The notes beneath the pieces are model-generated. The model saw only the letters and a program-made list of their open reading frames with translations, made no database searches and had not been told where the DNA came from. A stretch of 64,000 nucleotides of DNA, from NCBI RefSeq assembly GCF_000612585.1, contig NZ_JFCA01000019.1:1-64000 (forward strand). Reading direction: 5' to 3'. The translations under genes were made by a program, and so were the position numbers. This DNA is from Pseudomonas sp. CHM02 (lineage in GTDB: Bacteria; Pseudomonadota; Gammaproteobacteria; Pseudomonadales; Pseudomonadaceae). Of this stretch, positions 18,359 to 27,121 are shown piece after piece (positions within the stretch are counted from its first letter, which is position 1; every line of letters starts with the position of its first letter).

Positions 18359-19090
18359 ATGATTAGACAGTCAAACAAGGAACAATTGAAATACTCGAAC
18401 AATGCCTTTGAAATACTCAAAGGATTTTCCTTCCCACCGCTAGAACTTAGTCGAACAGAAAAGCTTGAATGGCAAGATATATTTTTCGATTCAATAATCA
18501 CCGAATATGATGCACGGCGGCTATATTGGCACATAGACGCTAAAAATCCAGATCTGACTATTGAACTGGAAGACACCCTAAAACCTTGGCTCAGAGACGA
18601 AATCGATCACGCCTACGGATTCTCTTTAATTTACTCGGCCTATACGGGTCTGCCACTCGACGAAATCGCATTGGACGTTGAAACACGAAAGTCCGACTTT
18701 AGCAGCCTAGACGCTTTTATCAGCGACCCGTTCAAGCTATTAATTTTATTTGCCTACGACGAGATAATCACTACTCACGTTTATCATCGCAGCATAAAAA
18801 AATATGATTACTTTAAGTCCCCGCAACTTTCAACCTGGATTAGGAAAGCTAAAAAAGACGAGACCAAACACTTTTTTCTATTCATAGAGAAAATCAAATT
18901 AATGTATTCACACAGACTGCCAGAAGCCCCATCCGTCCTAAAACATCTTTTTAAATTGGATTTCGAAAAAAGAGATTACACCGGAACATTTGTATTGGAT
19001 CACAACACCATCGACTACCCAATCTCCCAAACAGAGATCGAAAAAACTATAATTCCAACTATCATAAAAAAACTGAATACCACAACTTAA
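18359..19090 (+). CDS. Ferritin-like diiron protein, paralogue A
   Basis: A 243-residue helical protein not assignable to a named enzyme. Its acidic and histidine residues form a full ferritin-superfamily diiron pattern: E49 (ITEYDA), E81 and H84 (RDEIDHAYG), E135 (AYDEI), E168 and H171 (KDETKH). This E / ExxH / E / ExxH order is that of ribonucleotide reductase R2, acyl-ACP desaturases and AurF-type N-oxygenases, so an O2-activating oxidase or oxygenase is likely. It has no signal peptide. The start has AAGGA about 8 nt upstream, 36 bp after the homospermidine synthase-like gene. The next gene is a paralogue with almost identical ligand spacing. The substrate is unknown; the operon suggests a polyamine derivative. 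Confidence 0.75.
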   Translation: MIRQSNKEQLKYSNNAFEILKGFSFPPLELSRTEKLEWQDIFFDSIITEYDARRLYWHIDAKNPDLTIELEDTLKPWLRDEIDHAYGFSLIYSAYTGLPLDEIALDVETRKSDFSSLDAFISDPFKLLILFAYDEIITTHVYHRSIKKYDYFKSPQLSTWIRKAKKDETKHFFLFIEKIKLMYSHRLPEAPSVLKHLFKLDFEKRDYTGTFVLDHNTIDYPISQTEIEKTIIPTIIKKLNTTT

Positions 19091-19109
19091 GGCCCCATAG
19101 GATAGAAAA

Positions 19110-19823
19110 ATGAAACCCACTTTTCTTAATAAGCGGCACTGGAGTTCCAAGGCCATTTTCAAACAAATATCTGATAGCGGATGGGTTAACCCCGGTATAG
19201 ACTCAAAATATAAAGAATTTTTCTTGGCGGATTTAGTATCTGAGTACGACTCGATAAATCTATACCATTATCTTTATGCGAGACGTCCAAAACTATCCTC
19301 ATACTTCGTACAGTACCTAGATCTTTGGTTTGCAGATGAAAAGAACCATGCCGACGGCTTTCTTGAGCTAAATCGACTTCTATACGATATGAGCGAAGAG
19401 TCTATTTTAGAAAAACTGAAAGCAAGAAAAAGTAACTTTGAGCATTTTGAGCAATTACTCTCAAATGAGTTGAGCTTGCTTACCGTGTTCGCTTACGACG
19501 AATACACTTCTGTTAAAACTTACAAAAAAGACACTTTTTACAACGACTTTGGAAACCCACTCTTTAACTCGTGGATTAGCAACCTAATCGCTGATGAGGC
19601 CACTCACTTTGCAAACGCCGTCAAACTACTAAGACGTAATCACTTATCAAACACTAAGGAAATTGAGAACACACTACGACAAATTATTCTGCTGGAGAGT
19701 GACCAATACGAAAATACGTTTTTACTCGACCATGATGGCCCTCATTTCCTCTTAGGCAGCGCTGACTTCGCAGAATCTACAGCGAATGAAGTACTGGCCA
19801 TAATAACAAGACCCCAAAAATGA
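19110..19823 (+). CDS. Ferritin-like diiron protein, paralogue B
   Basis: A 237-residue relative of the preceding gene. Ligand candidates are E45 (VSEYDS), E77 and H80 (ADEKNHADGF), E131 (AYDEY) and E163 and H166 (ADEATHF). The gaps between ligand sets are 32, 54 and 32 residues, against 32, 54 and 33 in paralogue A, so both carry the same metal site in the same fold. Sequence outside these motifs has diverged widely, which argues for different substrates or a heterodimer rather than redundancy. It starts 19 bp after paralogue A with AGGA just upstream, and its stop overlaps the next start by ATGA. Low GC content as in the rest of the island. Confidence 0.75.
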   Translation: MKPTFLNKRHWSSKAIFKQISDSGWVNPGIDSKYKEFFLADLVSEYDSINLYHYLYARRPKLSSYFVQYLDLWFADEKNHADGFLELNRLLYDMSEESILEKLKARKSNFEHFEQLLSNELSLLTVFAYDEYTSVKTYKKDTFYNDFGNPLFNSWISNLIADEATHFANAVKLLRRNHLSNTKEIENTLRQIILLESDQYENTFLLDHDGPHFLLGSADFAESTANEVLAIITRPQK

Positions 19824-20176
19824 AAAATATCCACTACTTAATCCTGTCTATGGCGCTTATGGCAATCGGTGAAATACTCACTATATATAGCGAGGTATAC
19901 GCATCAAAGCTTTCTGGAAAAGCAGTAGAACATCCCGAGCTTTTTATAAAGCCCATGATATTAATATGTGTCGCGGGCATATGCCTGATATTTGCATATT
20001 GGTTTGGTTACCAAGGAACAGGAAATATATGGGTCGTCACAGTCGCATCACTGACATTGCTGCTTATCCTAGAGCCCCTGGTCATTTACGTAATGCTAAA
20101 GGAACTTCCAGGTCGCGGGGCTCTGGTAGGTTTCCTTCTAGGCGCTGTCGGACTACTCGCGACTTTTATACTTTGA
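19820..20176 (+). CDS. Small four-helix membrane protein, DMT/EamA half-transporter-like
   Basis: A 118-residue hydrophobic protein with four predicted membrane helices (about 5-24, 43-64, 72-95 and 101-118). The last two carry the pattern seen in drug/metabolite transporter proteins, an LEPLVIYVMLKE helix end and a glycine-rich GRGALVGFLLGAVGLLATF helix. The size matches half-transporters such as SMR or ArnE/F proteins that work as dimers. A conserved-looking Glu sits in helix 1 (AIGEILTIYSE), as in SMR exporters. The ATGA overlap with paralogue B implies coupled translation. Export or flipping of the pathway product is the simplest role, but a direct family match is uncertain. Confidence 0.65.
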   Translation: MKNIHYLILSMALMAIGEILTIYSEVYASKLSGKAVEHPELFIKPMILICVAGICLIFAYWFGYQGTGNIWVVTVASLTLLLILEPLVIYVMLKELPGRGALVGFLLGAVGLLATFIL

Positions 20177-20201
20177 CGAATTACTATTCACTATTGCGAA
20201 T

Positions 20202-20240
20202 ATACGAGGGGTAGTCACTCATTGACCTTCCCCTCTGTAT
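20202..20240. terminator. Weak hairpin between the island operon and cycB
   Basis: ATACGAGGGG can pair with CCCCTCTGTAT with one bulge across an 18-nt loop. There is no T-run, so it is only a possible terminator for the convergent genes. Confidence 0.35.
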
Positions 20241-20254
20241 AAGTACTCCGCGCC

Positions 20255-20680
20255 TTATTTCAACCCCGACATCTGCTTAATAGCCCCTTTCAGGTCATCA
20301 TCCGAGCAATCAGCGCAGGTGCCTTTTGGCGGCATGGCATTGATACCCGTAATCGCCTTGGCCAGGATGCCATCCAGGCCGCCCTGGTGGTCGGCGCGTT
20401 CTTTCCACGCGGCGGTGTCGCCGATTTTCGGCGCGCCCAACAGGCCGGTGCCGTGGCAAGCGTTGCAGTGCTTGGCGATGATTTCATCCGGCGTCTTCGC
20501 AGCGCCGCCGCCTGCGGCTACCGCCACTTCCATCCCTTTGCATTCCTGGCCCTGGACGCACACCTGGCCGACAGGCTCCAGGCGCTTGGCGATCTCATCA
20601 TTGGTCGCAGCTTGAGCGCTGACAGCCCATAGGGCCAGTACGGTTGCTGGTGCAGCCAGCATTTTCATAATTAGGTTCAC
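20255..20680 (-). CDS. cycB: Cytochrome c5
   Basis: A 141-residue periplasmic cytochrome c. A signal peptide ends near SAQA (about residue 24), the haem-binding site is CNACH, the methionine ligand lies in NAMPPKG, and a CADC pair after it is the disulphide typical of cytochrome c5. It carries electrons in the periplasm. The start given is GTG at 20680, with GAGGGTG about 6 nt upstream; an in-frame ATG at 20668 (MKMLAAP) would also give a good signal peptide. Base composition returns to GC-rich at this gene, marking the right edge of the island. Confidence 0.9.
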   Translation of the reverse strand: MNLIMKMLAAPATVLALWAVSAQAATNDEIAKRLEPVGQVCVQGQECKGMEVAVAAGGGAAKTPDEIIAKHCNACHGTGLLGAPKIGDTAAWKERADHQGGLDGILAKAITGINAMPPKGTCADCSDDDLKGAIKQMSGLK

Positions 20681-20850
20681 GCGTTCACCCTCAATGGTGG
20701 CTATTCACGCCTGCGGCCACGGTTTCGCAGGCGGCGAAAGTATAACGGTTAGCCCGTCCGGCCGAAACAACCCTATTAAATAAAGGGAGATTCGGCCTCA
20801 CGGAATACAGCTGCGGGTGTCTCTGCAACGCTGGCAGGACGCCTCTTTTC

Positions 20851-21399
20851 TTAAAAGTTCGCGGGTGTGGCTGCGCTGATTAGTCGCGCCGGCACGTCGA
20901 ACGGATTGCGAAAACGATGAGGCTTGGTGCTTTCAAAGTAGTAGCTATCGCCCGCTTCGAGCACAAAAGTTTCAAGGCCGACCACCAACTCCAGGCGACC
21001 TTCCACCAGAATCCCGGTTTCTTCGCCTTCGTGGGTGAGCATTTCTTCGCCCGTGTCGGCGCCCGGCGGGTAGATCTCGTTGAGAAACGCAATCGCCCGG
21101 CTCGGGTGCGCGCGGCCCACCAGTTTCATGGTGACGGCGCCGTCAGAGATATCGATGAGCTCATTGGCTTTATAGACGATCTGCGTCGGTATTTCCTGGA
21201 GGATCTCCTCGGAAAAGAACTCGACCATCGACATGGGAATGCCGCCCAGCACCTTGCGCAAGGAGCTGATCGAAGGGCTGACACTGTTTTTTTCGATCAT
21301 CGAAATGGTGCTGTTGGTGACACCCGCGCGCTTGGCGAGCTCGCGCTGGGAAAGACCCTTCAGTTTACGGATGGATTGCAGTCGTTCGCCGACGTCCAA
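20851..21399 (-). CDS. pauR: Polyamine-responsive XRE/cupin regulator PauR-like
   Basis: A 182-residue regulator with an N-terminal XRE helix-turn-helix (LSQRELAKRAGVTNSTISMIE, about 19-37) and a C-terminal cupin (about 105-180: HEGEETGILVEGRLELVV, AGDSYYFESTKPHRFRN). Domain order and position beside cycB and dadX match PauR, the repressor of polyamine-inducible catabolic genes in Pseudomonas, also related to PuuR. It probably senses putrescine or cadaverine and controls the oxidase and aldehyde dehydrogenase genes further along this window. About 115 bp separate it from the dadX stop codon. Confidence 0.88.
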   Translation of the reverse strand: MDVGERLQSIRKLKGLSQRELAKRAGVTNSTISMIEKNSVSPSISSLRKVLGGIPMSMVEFFSEEILQEIPTQIVYKANELIDISDGAVTMKLVGRAHPSRAIAFLNEIYPPGADTGEEMLTHEGEETGILVEGRLELVVGLETFVLEAGDSYYFESTKPHRFRNPFDVPARLISAATPANF

Positions 21400-21515
21400 T
21401 GCGGGAGCCTCCTAGGATTCAGGCTTTGTTGTAATTGAGCGTTATCATGGCGACAGCGTTCAGTATTTACAACACTTGGGCCTAAATCCCGGGCGGTTGC
21501 GTTCGTATCGAGCGA

Positions 21516-22589
21516 TCAGGCCCCGGAATAGAGCCTTGGCACGCGACGCAGGTTGCAGAACAGCTGATAGGGAATGGTTTCGGCGGCGACTGCGACGTCA
21601 CTGGCGAGGATGTTTTTGCCCCACAGCTCTACCGTGGAACCGAGGCCAGCCTGAGGCACGTCCGTCAGGTCGATGCACAGCATGTCCATGGACACACGCC
21701 CCAGCAACTGACTGCGTTGTCCGGCCACCAGCACCGGTGTGCCCGTCGGCGCGTGGCGCGGGTAACCATCGGCATAGCCCATGGCAACTACGCCGATGCG
21801 CATGGGTTTTGGCGTGATGAACTTGGCGCCGTAGCCCACCGGCTCACCAGCTGGCAATTCACGCACGCAGATTACCTTGGACTCCAGGGTCATGACCGGC
21901 TGCAGACGCGAGGCCACGGCCTGCTCTTCGCCAAAGGGCGTAGCACCATAGAGCATGATGCCCGGGCGCACCCAATCGCTGGACACGCTGGGCCAGCCCA
22001 TCACCGAGGGCGAGTTGCGCAGGCTGACTTCGGCCGACAAGCCCTGCCGCGCCGCCTCGAACACCGCCACCTGTTCATTACTGCGCACGCAATCAAGTTC
22101 ATCGGCGCGGGCAAAATGGCTCATCAGCACGATCTTGGCCACTTTGCCGCTGGCCAGCAGGCGCTGGTAAGCCTCGTGATAATCCTTGGGGTGCAGGCCG
22201 ACGCGGTGCATGCCGGAATCGAGCTTGAGCCAGATGGTCAGCGGCGTGCTCAAGGCAGCCTGTTCGATGGCTTCCAACTGCCACAGCGAATGCACCACGC
22301 ACCAGAAATCATGCTCGATGATCAACGGCAGTTCGTCGGCCTCGAAAAACCCTTCCAGCAGCAACACCGGCGCGCGAATCCCGGCGGCGCGCAGTTCCAG
22401 TGCCTCTTCGATGCAGGCCACTGCAAACCCATCCGCCTCGGCTTCCAGCGCCTGGGCCACGCGCACGGCGCCATGGCCGTAGGCATCGGCCTTGACCACG
22501 GCAAGGGCCTTGGCCCCGGTGACTTCACGGGCCAATTGGTAGTTGTGGCGCAGGGCTTGGAGGTCGATCAGGGCACGGGCAGGACGCAT
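21516..22589 (-). CDS. dadX: Catabolic alanine racemase DadX
   Basis: A 357-residue PLP-dependent alanine racemase, fold III. The PLP lysine lies in [11 protein letters not shown] (about 30-40), the second-base tyrosine in the YGAKF region (about 253-257), and [13 protein letters not shown] provides the conserved C-terminal signature. Full family length. It turns L-alanine into D-alanine for DadA. It is last in the dadA-ridA-dadX cluster, transcribed away from lrp. Confidence 0.95.
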   Translation of the reverse strand: MRPARALIDLQALRHNYQLAREVTGAKALAVVKADAYGHGAVRVAQALEAEADGFAVACIEEALELRAAGIRAPVLLLEGFFEADELPLIIEHDFWCVVHSLWQLEAIEQAALSTPLTIWLKLDSGMHRVGLHPKDYHEAYQRLLASGKVAKIVLMSHFARADELDCVRSNEQVAVFEAARQGLSAEVSLRNSPSVMGWPSVSSDWVRPGIMLYGATPFGEEQAVASRLQPVMTLESKVICVRELPAGEPVGYGAKFITPKPMRIGVVAMGYADGYPRHAPTGTPVLVAGQRSQLLGRVSMDMLCIDLTDVPQAGLGSTVELWGKNILASDVAVAAETIPYQLFCNLRRVPRLYSGA

Positions 22590-22667
22590 GGCGGCAGGCT
22601 TCTAGACGGCAAAGTGAAAAAAACCGGCACCGACCGACAACGTCGGCACCGGGAGAGGGATCGTTGT

Positions 22668-23021
22668 TTAAGGCAGCGCCGCTACGACGGACAGCTCTAC
22701 CAGGATTTCCGGTTCGCATAACTTGGCTTCAACCGTGGCACGGGCCGGGGCAACGCCTTTGGGTAGCCACTTGTCCCATACCGCGTTCATGCCGGCGAAA
22801 TCCGCGTCGATGTCTTTCAGGTAGATCGTCACCGACAGCAATTTGGTCTTGTCGGTGCCGGCCAGGTCCAGCAAACGCTCGATATTGGCCAGGGTTTCAC
22901 GGGTCTGCTGTTCAATCCCGGCGTTCATGTCGTCGCCGACTTGCCCGGCCAGATACACGGTACCGCTGTGGACAACGATCTGGCTCATGCGCTCATTGGT
23001 GAGCTGGCGCTGGATTGACAT
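22668..23021 (-). CDS. RidA family protein of the dad operon
   Basis: A 117-residue YjgF/RidA-fold protein. The family motif appears as [14 protein letters not shown] near the C-terminus, carrying the arginine that in RidA deaminates 2-aminoacrylate and other imines. Sitting between dadA and dadX it probably disposes of the imine released by D-amino acid oxidation. The start [14 protein letters not shown] at 23021 overlaps the end of dadA by 29 nt; the frame is open 9 codons further upstream, and M12 (MSQIVVHSG) is another candidate. Confidence 0.88.
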   Translation of the reverse strand: MSIQRQLTNERMSQIVVHSGTVYLAGQVGDDMNAGIEQQTRETLANIERLLDLAGTDKTKLLSVTIYLKDIDADFAGMNAVWDKWLPKGVAPARATVEAKLCEPEILVELSVVAALP

Positions 23022-24294
23022 GTTCTGCGGACTCCTGGTGGTTGCCATAACGGGAAATATCGAGGCCTGCGGCGCTGATCTGCGGCGTTTTCTTCGCCAT
23101 CAGGTCAGCCAGCAAGCGACCGGAACCACAGGCCATGGTCCAACCGAGGGTGCCATGGCCGGTATTCAGGAACAGGTTCTTGAACGGGGTGGCACCGACA
23201 ATCGGCGTGCCGTCGGGTGTGGTCGGGCGCAAGCCGGTCCAGAAACTGGCTTCGGTCAAATCGCCGCCCTGAGGATAAAGGTCGTTGACGATCATCTCCA
23301 GGGTTTCGCGCCGGCGCGGGTTCAGCGACAGGTCAAAACCGGCTATTTCAGCCATGCCACCGACGCGGATACGGTTGTCGAAACGGGTGATCGCGACCTT
23401 GTAGGTCTCGTCGAGAATGGTCGACGTCGGCGCCATCGCCGCGTTGGTGATCGGCACGGTCAGCGAGTAACCCTTGAGCGGGTACACCGGCGCCTTGATC
23501 CCCAGCGGCTTGAGCAACTTCGGCGAGTAGCTCCCGAGGGCCAGCACGTAGCGGTCGGCGGTTTCCAGCTTGCCGTCGATCCACACGCCATTGATGCGGT
23601 CACCGGCGTAGTCGAGGCGCTGGATGTCCTGTTCGAAGCGGAACTCCACGCCCAACTGCTTGCACATGTCGGCCAGGCGCGTGGTGAACATCTGGCAGTC
23701 ACCGGTCTGGTCGTTGGGCAGGCGCAGGGCACCGGCGAGGATATCGGTGACGCTGGCCAGGGCCGGCTCAACCCGGGCAATACCGACGCGATCGAGCAGC
23801 TCGAACGGCACGCCGGATTCCTTCAACACCGCGATGTCCTTGGCGGCGCCATCGAGTTGTGCCTGGGTGCGGAACAGTTGGGTGGTGCCGAGGCTGCGGC
23901 CTTCGTAGGCAATGCCGGTCTCCGCGCGCAGTTCGTCGAGACAGTCACGGCTGTACTCGGACAGGCGCACCATGCGCTCCTTGTTCACCGCATAGCGGCT
24001 GGCCGTGCAGTTGCGCAGCATCTGCGCCATCCACAGGTATTGGTCGATGTCGGCGGTGGCCTTGATCGCCAACGGCGCGTGGCGTTGCAGCAGCCACTTG
24101 ATGGCCTTGAGCGGCACGCCTGGTGCGGCCCATGGCGAGGCATAGCCTGGGGACACCTGGCCGGCGTTGGCGAAACTGGTTTCCATGGCAGCAGCAGGCT
24201 GACGGTCGACTACGACGACTTCAAAGCCGGCCCGAGCCAAATAGTAGGCACTGGTCACACCAATGACGCCGCTACCCAAGACCAGAACGCGCAT
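22993..24294 (-). CDS. dadA: D-amino acid dehydrogenase, small subunit
   Basis: A 433-residue FAD-dependent enzyme of the DAO family. The dinucleotide-binding motif is [19 protein letters not shown] (3-21), and the C-terminal FAD/substrate segment includes [14 protein letters not shown] and [16 protein letters not shown]. It oxidises D-alanine and other D-amino acids at the inner membrane and passes electrons to the quinone pool. It is divergent from lrp across 156 bp, matching the dadRAX arrangement in which Lrp/DadR activates dadA. That gap is AT-rich and contains TATAAAAAG and ACTATATAAC, likely promoter and Lrp-binding sequence. Confidence 0.95.
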   Translation of the reverse strand: MRVLVLGSGVIGVTSAYYLARAGFEVVVVDRQPAAAMETSFANAGQVSPGYASPWAAPGVPLKAIKWLLQRHAPLAIKATADIDQYLWMAQMLRNCTASRYAVNKERMVRLSEYSRDCLDELRAETGIAYEGRSLGTTQLFRTQAQLDGAAKDIAVLKESGVPFELLDRVGIARVEPALASVTDILAGALRLPNDQTGDCQMFTTRLADMCKQLGVEFRFEQDIQRLDYAGDRINGVWIDGKLETADRYVLALGSYSPKLLKPLGIKAPVYPLKGYSLTVPITNAAMAPTSTILDETYKVAITRFDNRIRVGGMAEIAGFDLSLNPRRRETLEMIVNDLYPQGGDLTEASFWTGLRPTTPDGTPIVGATPFKNLFLNTGHGTLGWTMACGSGRLLADLMAKKTPQISAAGLDISRYGNHQESAEHVNPAPAHQ

Positions 24295-24450
24295 TTTTAT
24301 ATCCTCATCGCGGGCATGGCCGCTGACGTGTGTTGTTCGAGCAATGATGTGCGCAGTATAAAAAGCAATCGCCAGTGCATTTCACTATATAACTGCCTAT
24401 ATTTGGCGACAATTCTCGGCAAAAACCCTTTTCACAGAGGCGTATCCCCT

Positions 24451-24939
24451 ATGCGTACCAACACCCAGACCAAGCGGGAGCTGGACAAGATCGACCGCAA
24501 CATCCTGCGCATCCTGCAAACCGACGGGCGTATCTCGTTCACGGAATTGGGGGAGAAGGTCGGGCTGTCGACCACGCCGTGCACCGAACGGGTCCGCCGG
24601 CTGGAGCGTGAAGGGATCATCATGGGCTACAACGCGCGGCTCAATCCCCAGCATTTGAAGGGCAGCTTGCTGGTATTTGTCGAGATCAGCCTCGATTACA
24701 AATCCGGCGACACCTTCGAGGAATTCCGCCGTGCGGTGTTGAAACTGCCCCATGTGCTGGAGTGCCACTTGGTGTCGGGCGACTTCGACTACTTGGTGAA
24801 GGCGCGGATTTCCGAGATGGCGTCGTACCGCAAATTGCTCGGCGACATCCTGCTCAAACTGCCCCATGTGCGGGAATCCAAGAGCTATATCGTGATGGAA
24901 GAGGTGAAGGAGAGCCTGAACCTGCCGATCCCGGACTGA
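24451..24939 (+). CDS. lrp: Leucine-responsive regulator Lrp/DadR
   Basis: A 162-residue Lrp/AsnC regulator. An N-terminal helix-turn-helix (LDKIDRNILRILQ...ISFTELGEKVGLSTTPCTERVRRLE) is followed by the RAM ligand-binding domain (about 75-155: VLECHLVSGDFDYLVKARI). The ATG at 24451 gives the standard N-terminus (MRTNTQTKRELDKID); the frame is open far upstream by chance across the dadA gene and should be ignored. It probably binds alanine and activates the divergent dad operon. Confidence 0.95.
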   Translation: MRTNTQTKRELDKIDRNILRILQTDGRISFTELGEKVGLSTTPCTERVRRLEREGIIMGYNARLNPQHLKGSLLVFVEISLDYKSGDTFEEFRRAVLKLPHVLECHLVSGDFDYLVKARISEMASYRKLLGDILLKLPHVRESKSYIVMEEVKESLNLPIPD

Positions 24940-24967
24940 AGCCAATCCCGGCAGGAGGTTGATGGTG

Positions 24968-25321
24968 TCAGACCAGGACCTGCCGGGTACTGGCCATGTA
25001 TTCGTGGATCTGTTTCTCCACCCGTGGGTGAATCAGCTCCACCGGCCGCCGCCCATTGGGGCATGGCAGCGTCTTGGTGGTGCCGAACAGCCGGCAGATC
25101 AGCGGGCGTTCGTCATACACCGTGCAGCCGTTCGGCCCCAGGTGTACGCAGTTCAGTTCATCCATGGCCGCGTCCTGCTCGGCAGCGGTTTTGCGCGGCA
25201 GGCGCGACATTTCTTCGGGCGAGGTGGTCACCGGCCCACAGCAATCGTGGCAACCGGGGACGCACTCGAACGAAGGAATCTGCCTGCGCAATGCGCTGAT
25301 TTTCTGACTGTTGCAACTCAT
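24968..25321 (-). CDS. YkgJ family cysteine cluster protein
   Basis: A 117-residue protein with clustered cysteines: FECVPGCHDCCGP (about 19-31), LNCVHLG, GCTVYDERPLICRLFG (about 65-80) and CPNG. The CxxxCxxCC and CxxY...CRxFG arrangement is that of the UPF0153/YkgJ family, thought to bind zinc or an iron-sulphur cluster. It converges with lrp and has no operon partner. No function can be assigned. Confidence 0.85.
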   Translation of the reverse strand: MSCNSQKISALRRQIPSFECVPGCHDCCGPVTTSPEEMSRLPRKTAAEQDAAMDELNCVHLGPNGCTVYDERPLICRLFGTTKTLPCPNGRRPVELIHPRVEKQIHEYMASTRQVLV

Positions 25322-25436
25322 CGAGACACATACCGAACGGTGATCAGGCGTGGATTCTGACGCAAAACACCCTGCGCAGACAGCTTCCTCCGACCGCTGT
25401 ATCCTGCGTCAAATTTTCCAAACAGGGATGCTCCCC

Positions 25437-26729
25437 ATGACTGCCAGCGCCCGGCACACCACTTCCTACTACGCCGCCAGCAGCGTGCCGCAACCCGATT
25501 ACCCGGTGTTGACGGGAGAAATGACGGCGGATGTGTGCGTGGTCGGCGGCGGCTTTTCCGGGCTGAACACGGCATTGGAGCTGGCCGAACGTGGTTTCAG
25601 CGTGGTGTTGCTGGAAGCGCGCAAGATCGCCTGGGGCGCCAGCGGACGTAACGGCGGCCAGTTGATTCGTGGCGTCGGCCATGGCCTGGACCAGTTCACC
25701 CATGTGATCGGCACCGACGGTGTACGCCAGATGAAGCTGATGGGCCTGGAGGCCGTGGAGATTGTGCGTGAACGCGTCGAGCGCTTCCAGATCCCCTGCG
25801 ACCTGACGTGGGGTTATTGCGACCTCGCCAACAAACCCCGTGACCTGCAAGGCCTGGCCGAAGACGCCGAAGAATTGCGCAGCCTCGGCTATCGCCATGA
25901 AGTACGCCTGTTGCACGCGAGCGAAATGGGCAGCGTGATCGGTTCCTCGCGTTACGTGGGCGGCATGATCGACATGGGCTCCGGCCACTTGCACCCGCTG
26001 AACCTCGCCCTCGGCGAGGCCGCCGCCGCGCAGCAATCGGGCGTGAAGCTGTTCGAACAGTCCGAAGTCACGCGCATCGACTACGGCGCCGAGGTCAACG
26101 TGCACACCGCCAAGGGCAACGTACGCGCCAAGACCCTGGTACTGGCCTGCAATGCCTACCTCAATGGCCTCAACCCACATTTGAGCGGCAAAGTGCTGCC
26201 CGCCGGCAGCTACATCATCGCCACCGAGCCGCTGAGCGAAGCCCGGGCCGCCAACCTGCTGCCGCAGAACATGGCGGTGTGCGACCAGCGCGTCACGGTT
26301 GACTACTTCCGACTGTCGGCCGACCGCCGCCTGCTGTTCGGCGGTGCCTGCCACTATTCCGGTCGCGACCCCAAGGACATTGGCGCCTACATGCGTCCGA
26401 AGATGTTGCAGGTGTTCCCGCAGCTGGCGGATGTGAAGATCGACTACCAATGGGGTGGCATGATCGGCATCGGTGCCAACCGCTTGCCACAGATTGGTCG
26501 CCTGGCCGACCAACCCAACGTGTATTACGCCCAGGCCTACGCCGGCCATGGCCTGAACGCCACACACCTGGCGGGCAAGCTGCTGGCCGAAGCCATCAGT
26601 GGTCAGCAACAGGGGCGCTTCGACCTGTTCGCCCAGGTGCCGCACATCACCTTCCCTGGTGGCAAGCACTTGCGCTCGCCGCTGCTGGCGCTGGGGATGC
26701 TCTGGCACCGCCTCAAAGAGCTGGTGTGA
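25437..26729 (+). CDS. FAD-dependent gamma-glutamylpolyamine oxidase, PuuB-like
   Basis: A 430-residue DAO-family flavoprotein. The FAD motif is VCVVGGGFSGLNTALELAERGF (about 33-54), followed by GASGRNGGQLIRG, which is characteristic of PuuB/OrdL-type oxidases, and a C-terminal YAGHGLNATHLAGKLLAEAI. These enzymes oxidise gamma-glutamyl-putrescine or related amines to the aldehyde. It sits with pauR and the aldehyde dehydrogenase in the conserved Pseudomonas polyamine region, and the exact amine is unknown. The ATG at 25437 is used; another ATG lies 9 nt upstream. It ends exactly where the convergent DUF1127 gene stops. Confidence 0.85.
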   Translation: MTASARHTTSYYAASSVPQPDYPVLTGEMTADVCVVGGGFSGLNTALELAERGFSVVLLEARKIAWGASGRNGGQLIRGVGHGLDQFTHVIGTDGVRQMKLMGLEAVEIVRERVERFQIPCDLTWGYCDLANKPRDLQGLAEDAEELRSLGYRHEVRLLHASEMGSVIGSSRYVGGMIDMGSGHLHPLNLALGEAAAAQQSGVKLFEQSEVTRIDYGAEVNVHTAKGNVRAKTLVLACNAYLNGLNPHLSGKVLPAGSYIIATEPLSEARAANLLPQNMAVCDQRVTVDYFRLSADRRLLFGGACHYSGRDPKDIGAYMRPKMLQVFPQLADVKIDYQWGGMIGIGANRLPQIGRLADQPNVYYAQAYAGHGLNATHLAGKLLAEAISGQQQGRFDLFAQVPHITFPGGKHLRSPLLALGMLWHRLKELV

Positions 26730-26954
26730 TCAATCGCGCCAGAACGGTTTCAGCCCTTCCTGGCGCGCCTGTTCGGCAGTCAGCCCGACATCGCGCAGTT
26801 GCTCGCGGGTCAGGTGCAATAACGTCTTGCGCGTGTGACGACGCTGCCAGAACAGATGCCAGCGGCTGATATTGCGCGGTGCTGTCGCCTGCGCCTGTTC
26901 AGCCTCCAATTCCTGACTGTGTAACGTCAGCCGCACATCGCTCATGCCGTTCAT
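26730..26954 (-). CDS. Small DUF1127 protein
   Basis: A 74-residue basic protein. The DUF1127 motif covers about 32-70 (RWHLFWQRRHTRKTLLHLTREQLRDVGL). Short proteins of this family have been tied to stress and phosphate responses in alphaproteobacteria, and their Pseudomonas role is open. The start at 26954 has GAGGGG about 8 nt upstream. The frame is open 26 codons further. Its stop codon abuts that of the oxidase gene, so the two transcripts converge with no gap. Confidence 0.8.
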   Translation of the reverse strand: MNGMSDVRLTLHSQELEAEQAQATAPRNISRWHLFWQRRHTRKTLLHLTREQLRDVGLTAEQARQEGLKPFWRD

Positions 26955-27121
26955 TTTGCTGCCCCTCGTTTGCATTATTGCCTTGAGTGACAAGCATGGG
27001 CGCTCGACCAAAACCATGACAGATTCAACCAATCGTTATTAAATCCATACAGATACTGCCCGTGGGTGGCTGAATCCTGTATTTTCCCCTCATCTGTACT
27101 GGTCCCACGGGAGCGACCGCC

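Noticed and set aside
18359..19823. Haem-oxygenase-like diiron oxidases (UndA/SznF type)
   Set aside because: The ligand order E / ExxH / E / ExxH is that of the ferritin-like fold rather than the haem-oxygenase-like pattern; left as a less likely alternative pending structure prediction.
16707..20254. Prophage or transposon remnant
   Set aside because: No phage, transposase or integrase sequence and no flanking repeats; all four genes look intact and metabolic.
22843..24450. A long N-terminal extension of Lrp
   Set aside because: The frame is antisense to dadA; Lrp proteins start at MRTNTQTKRE, with the proper spacing and length.
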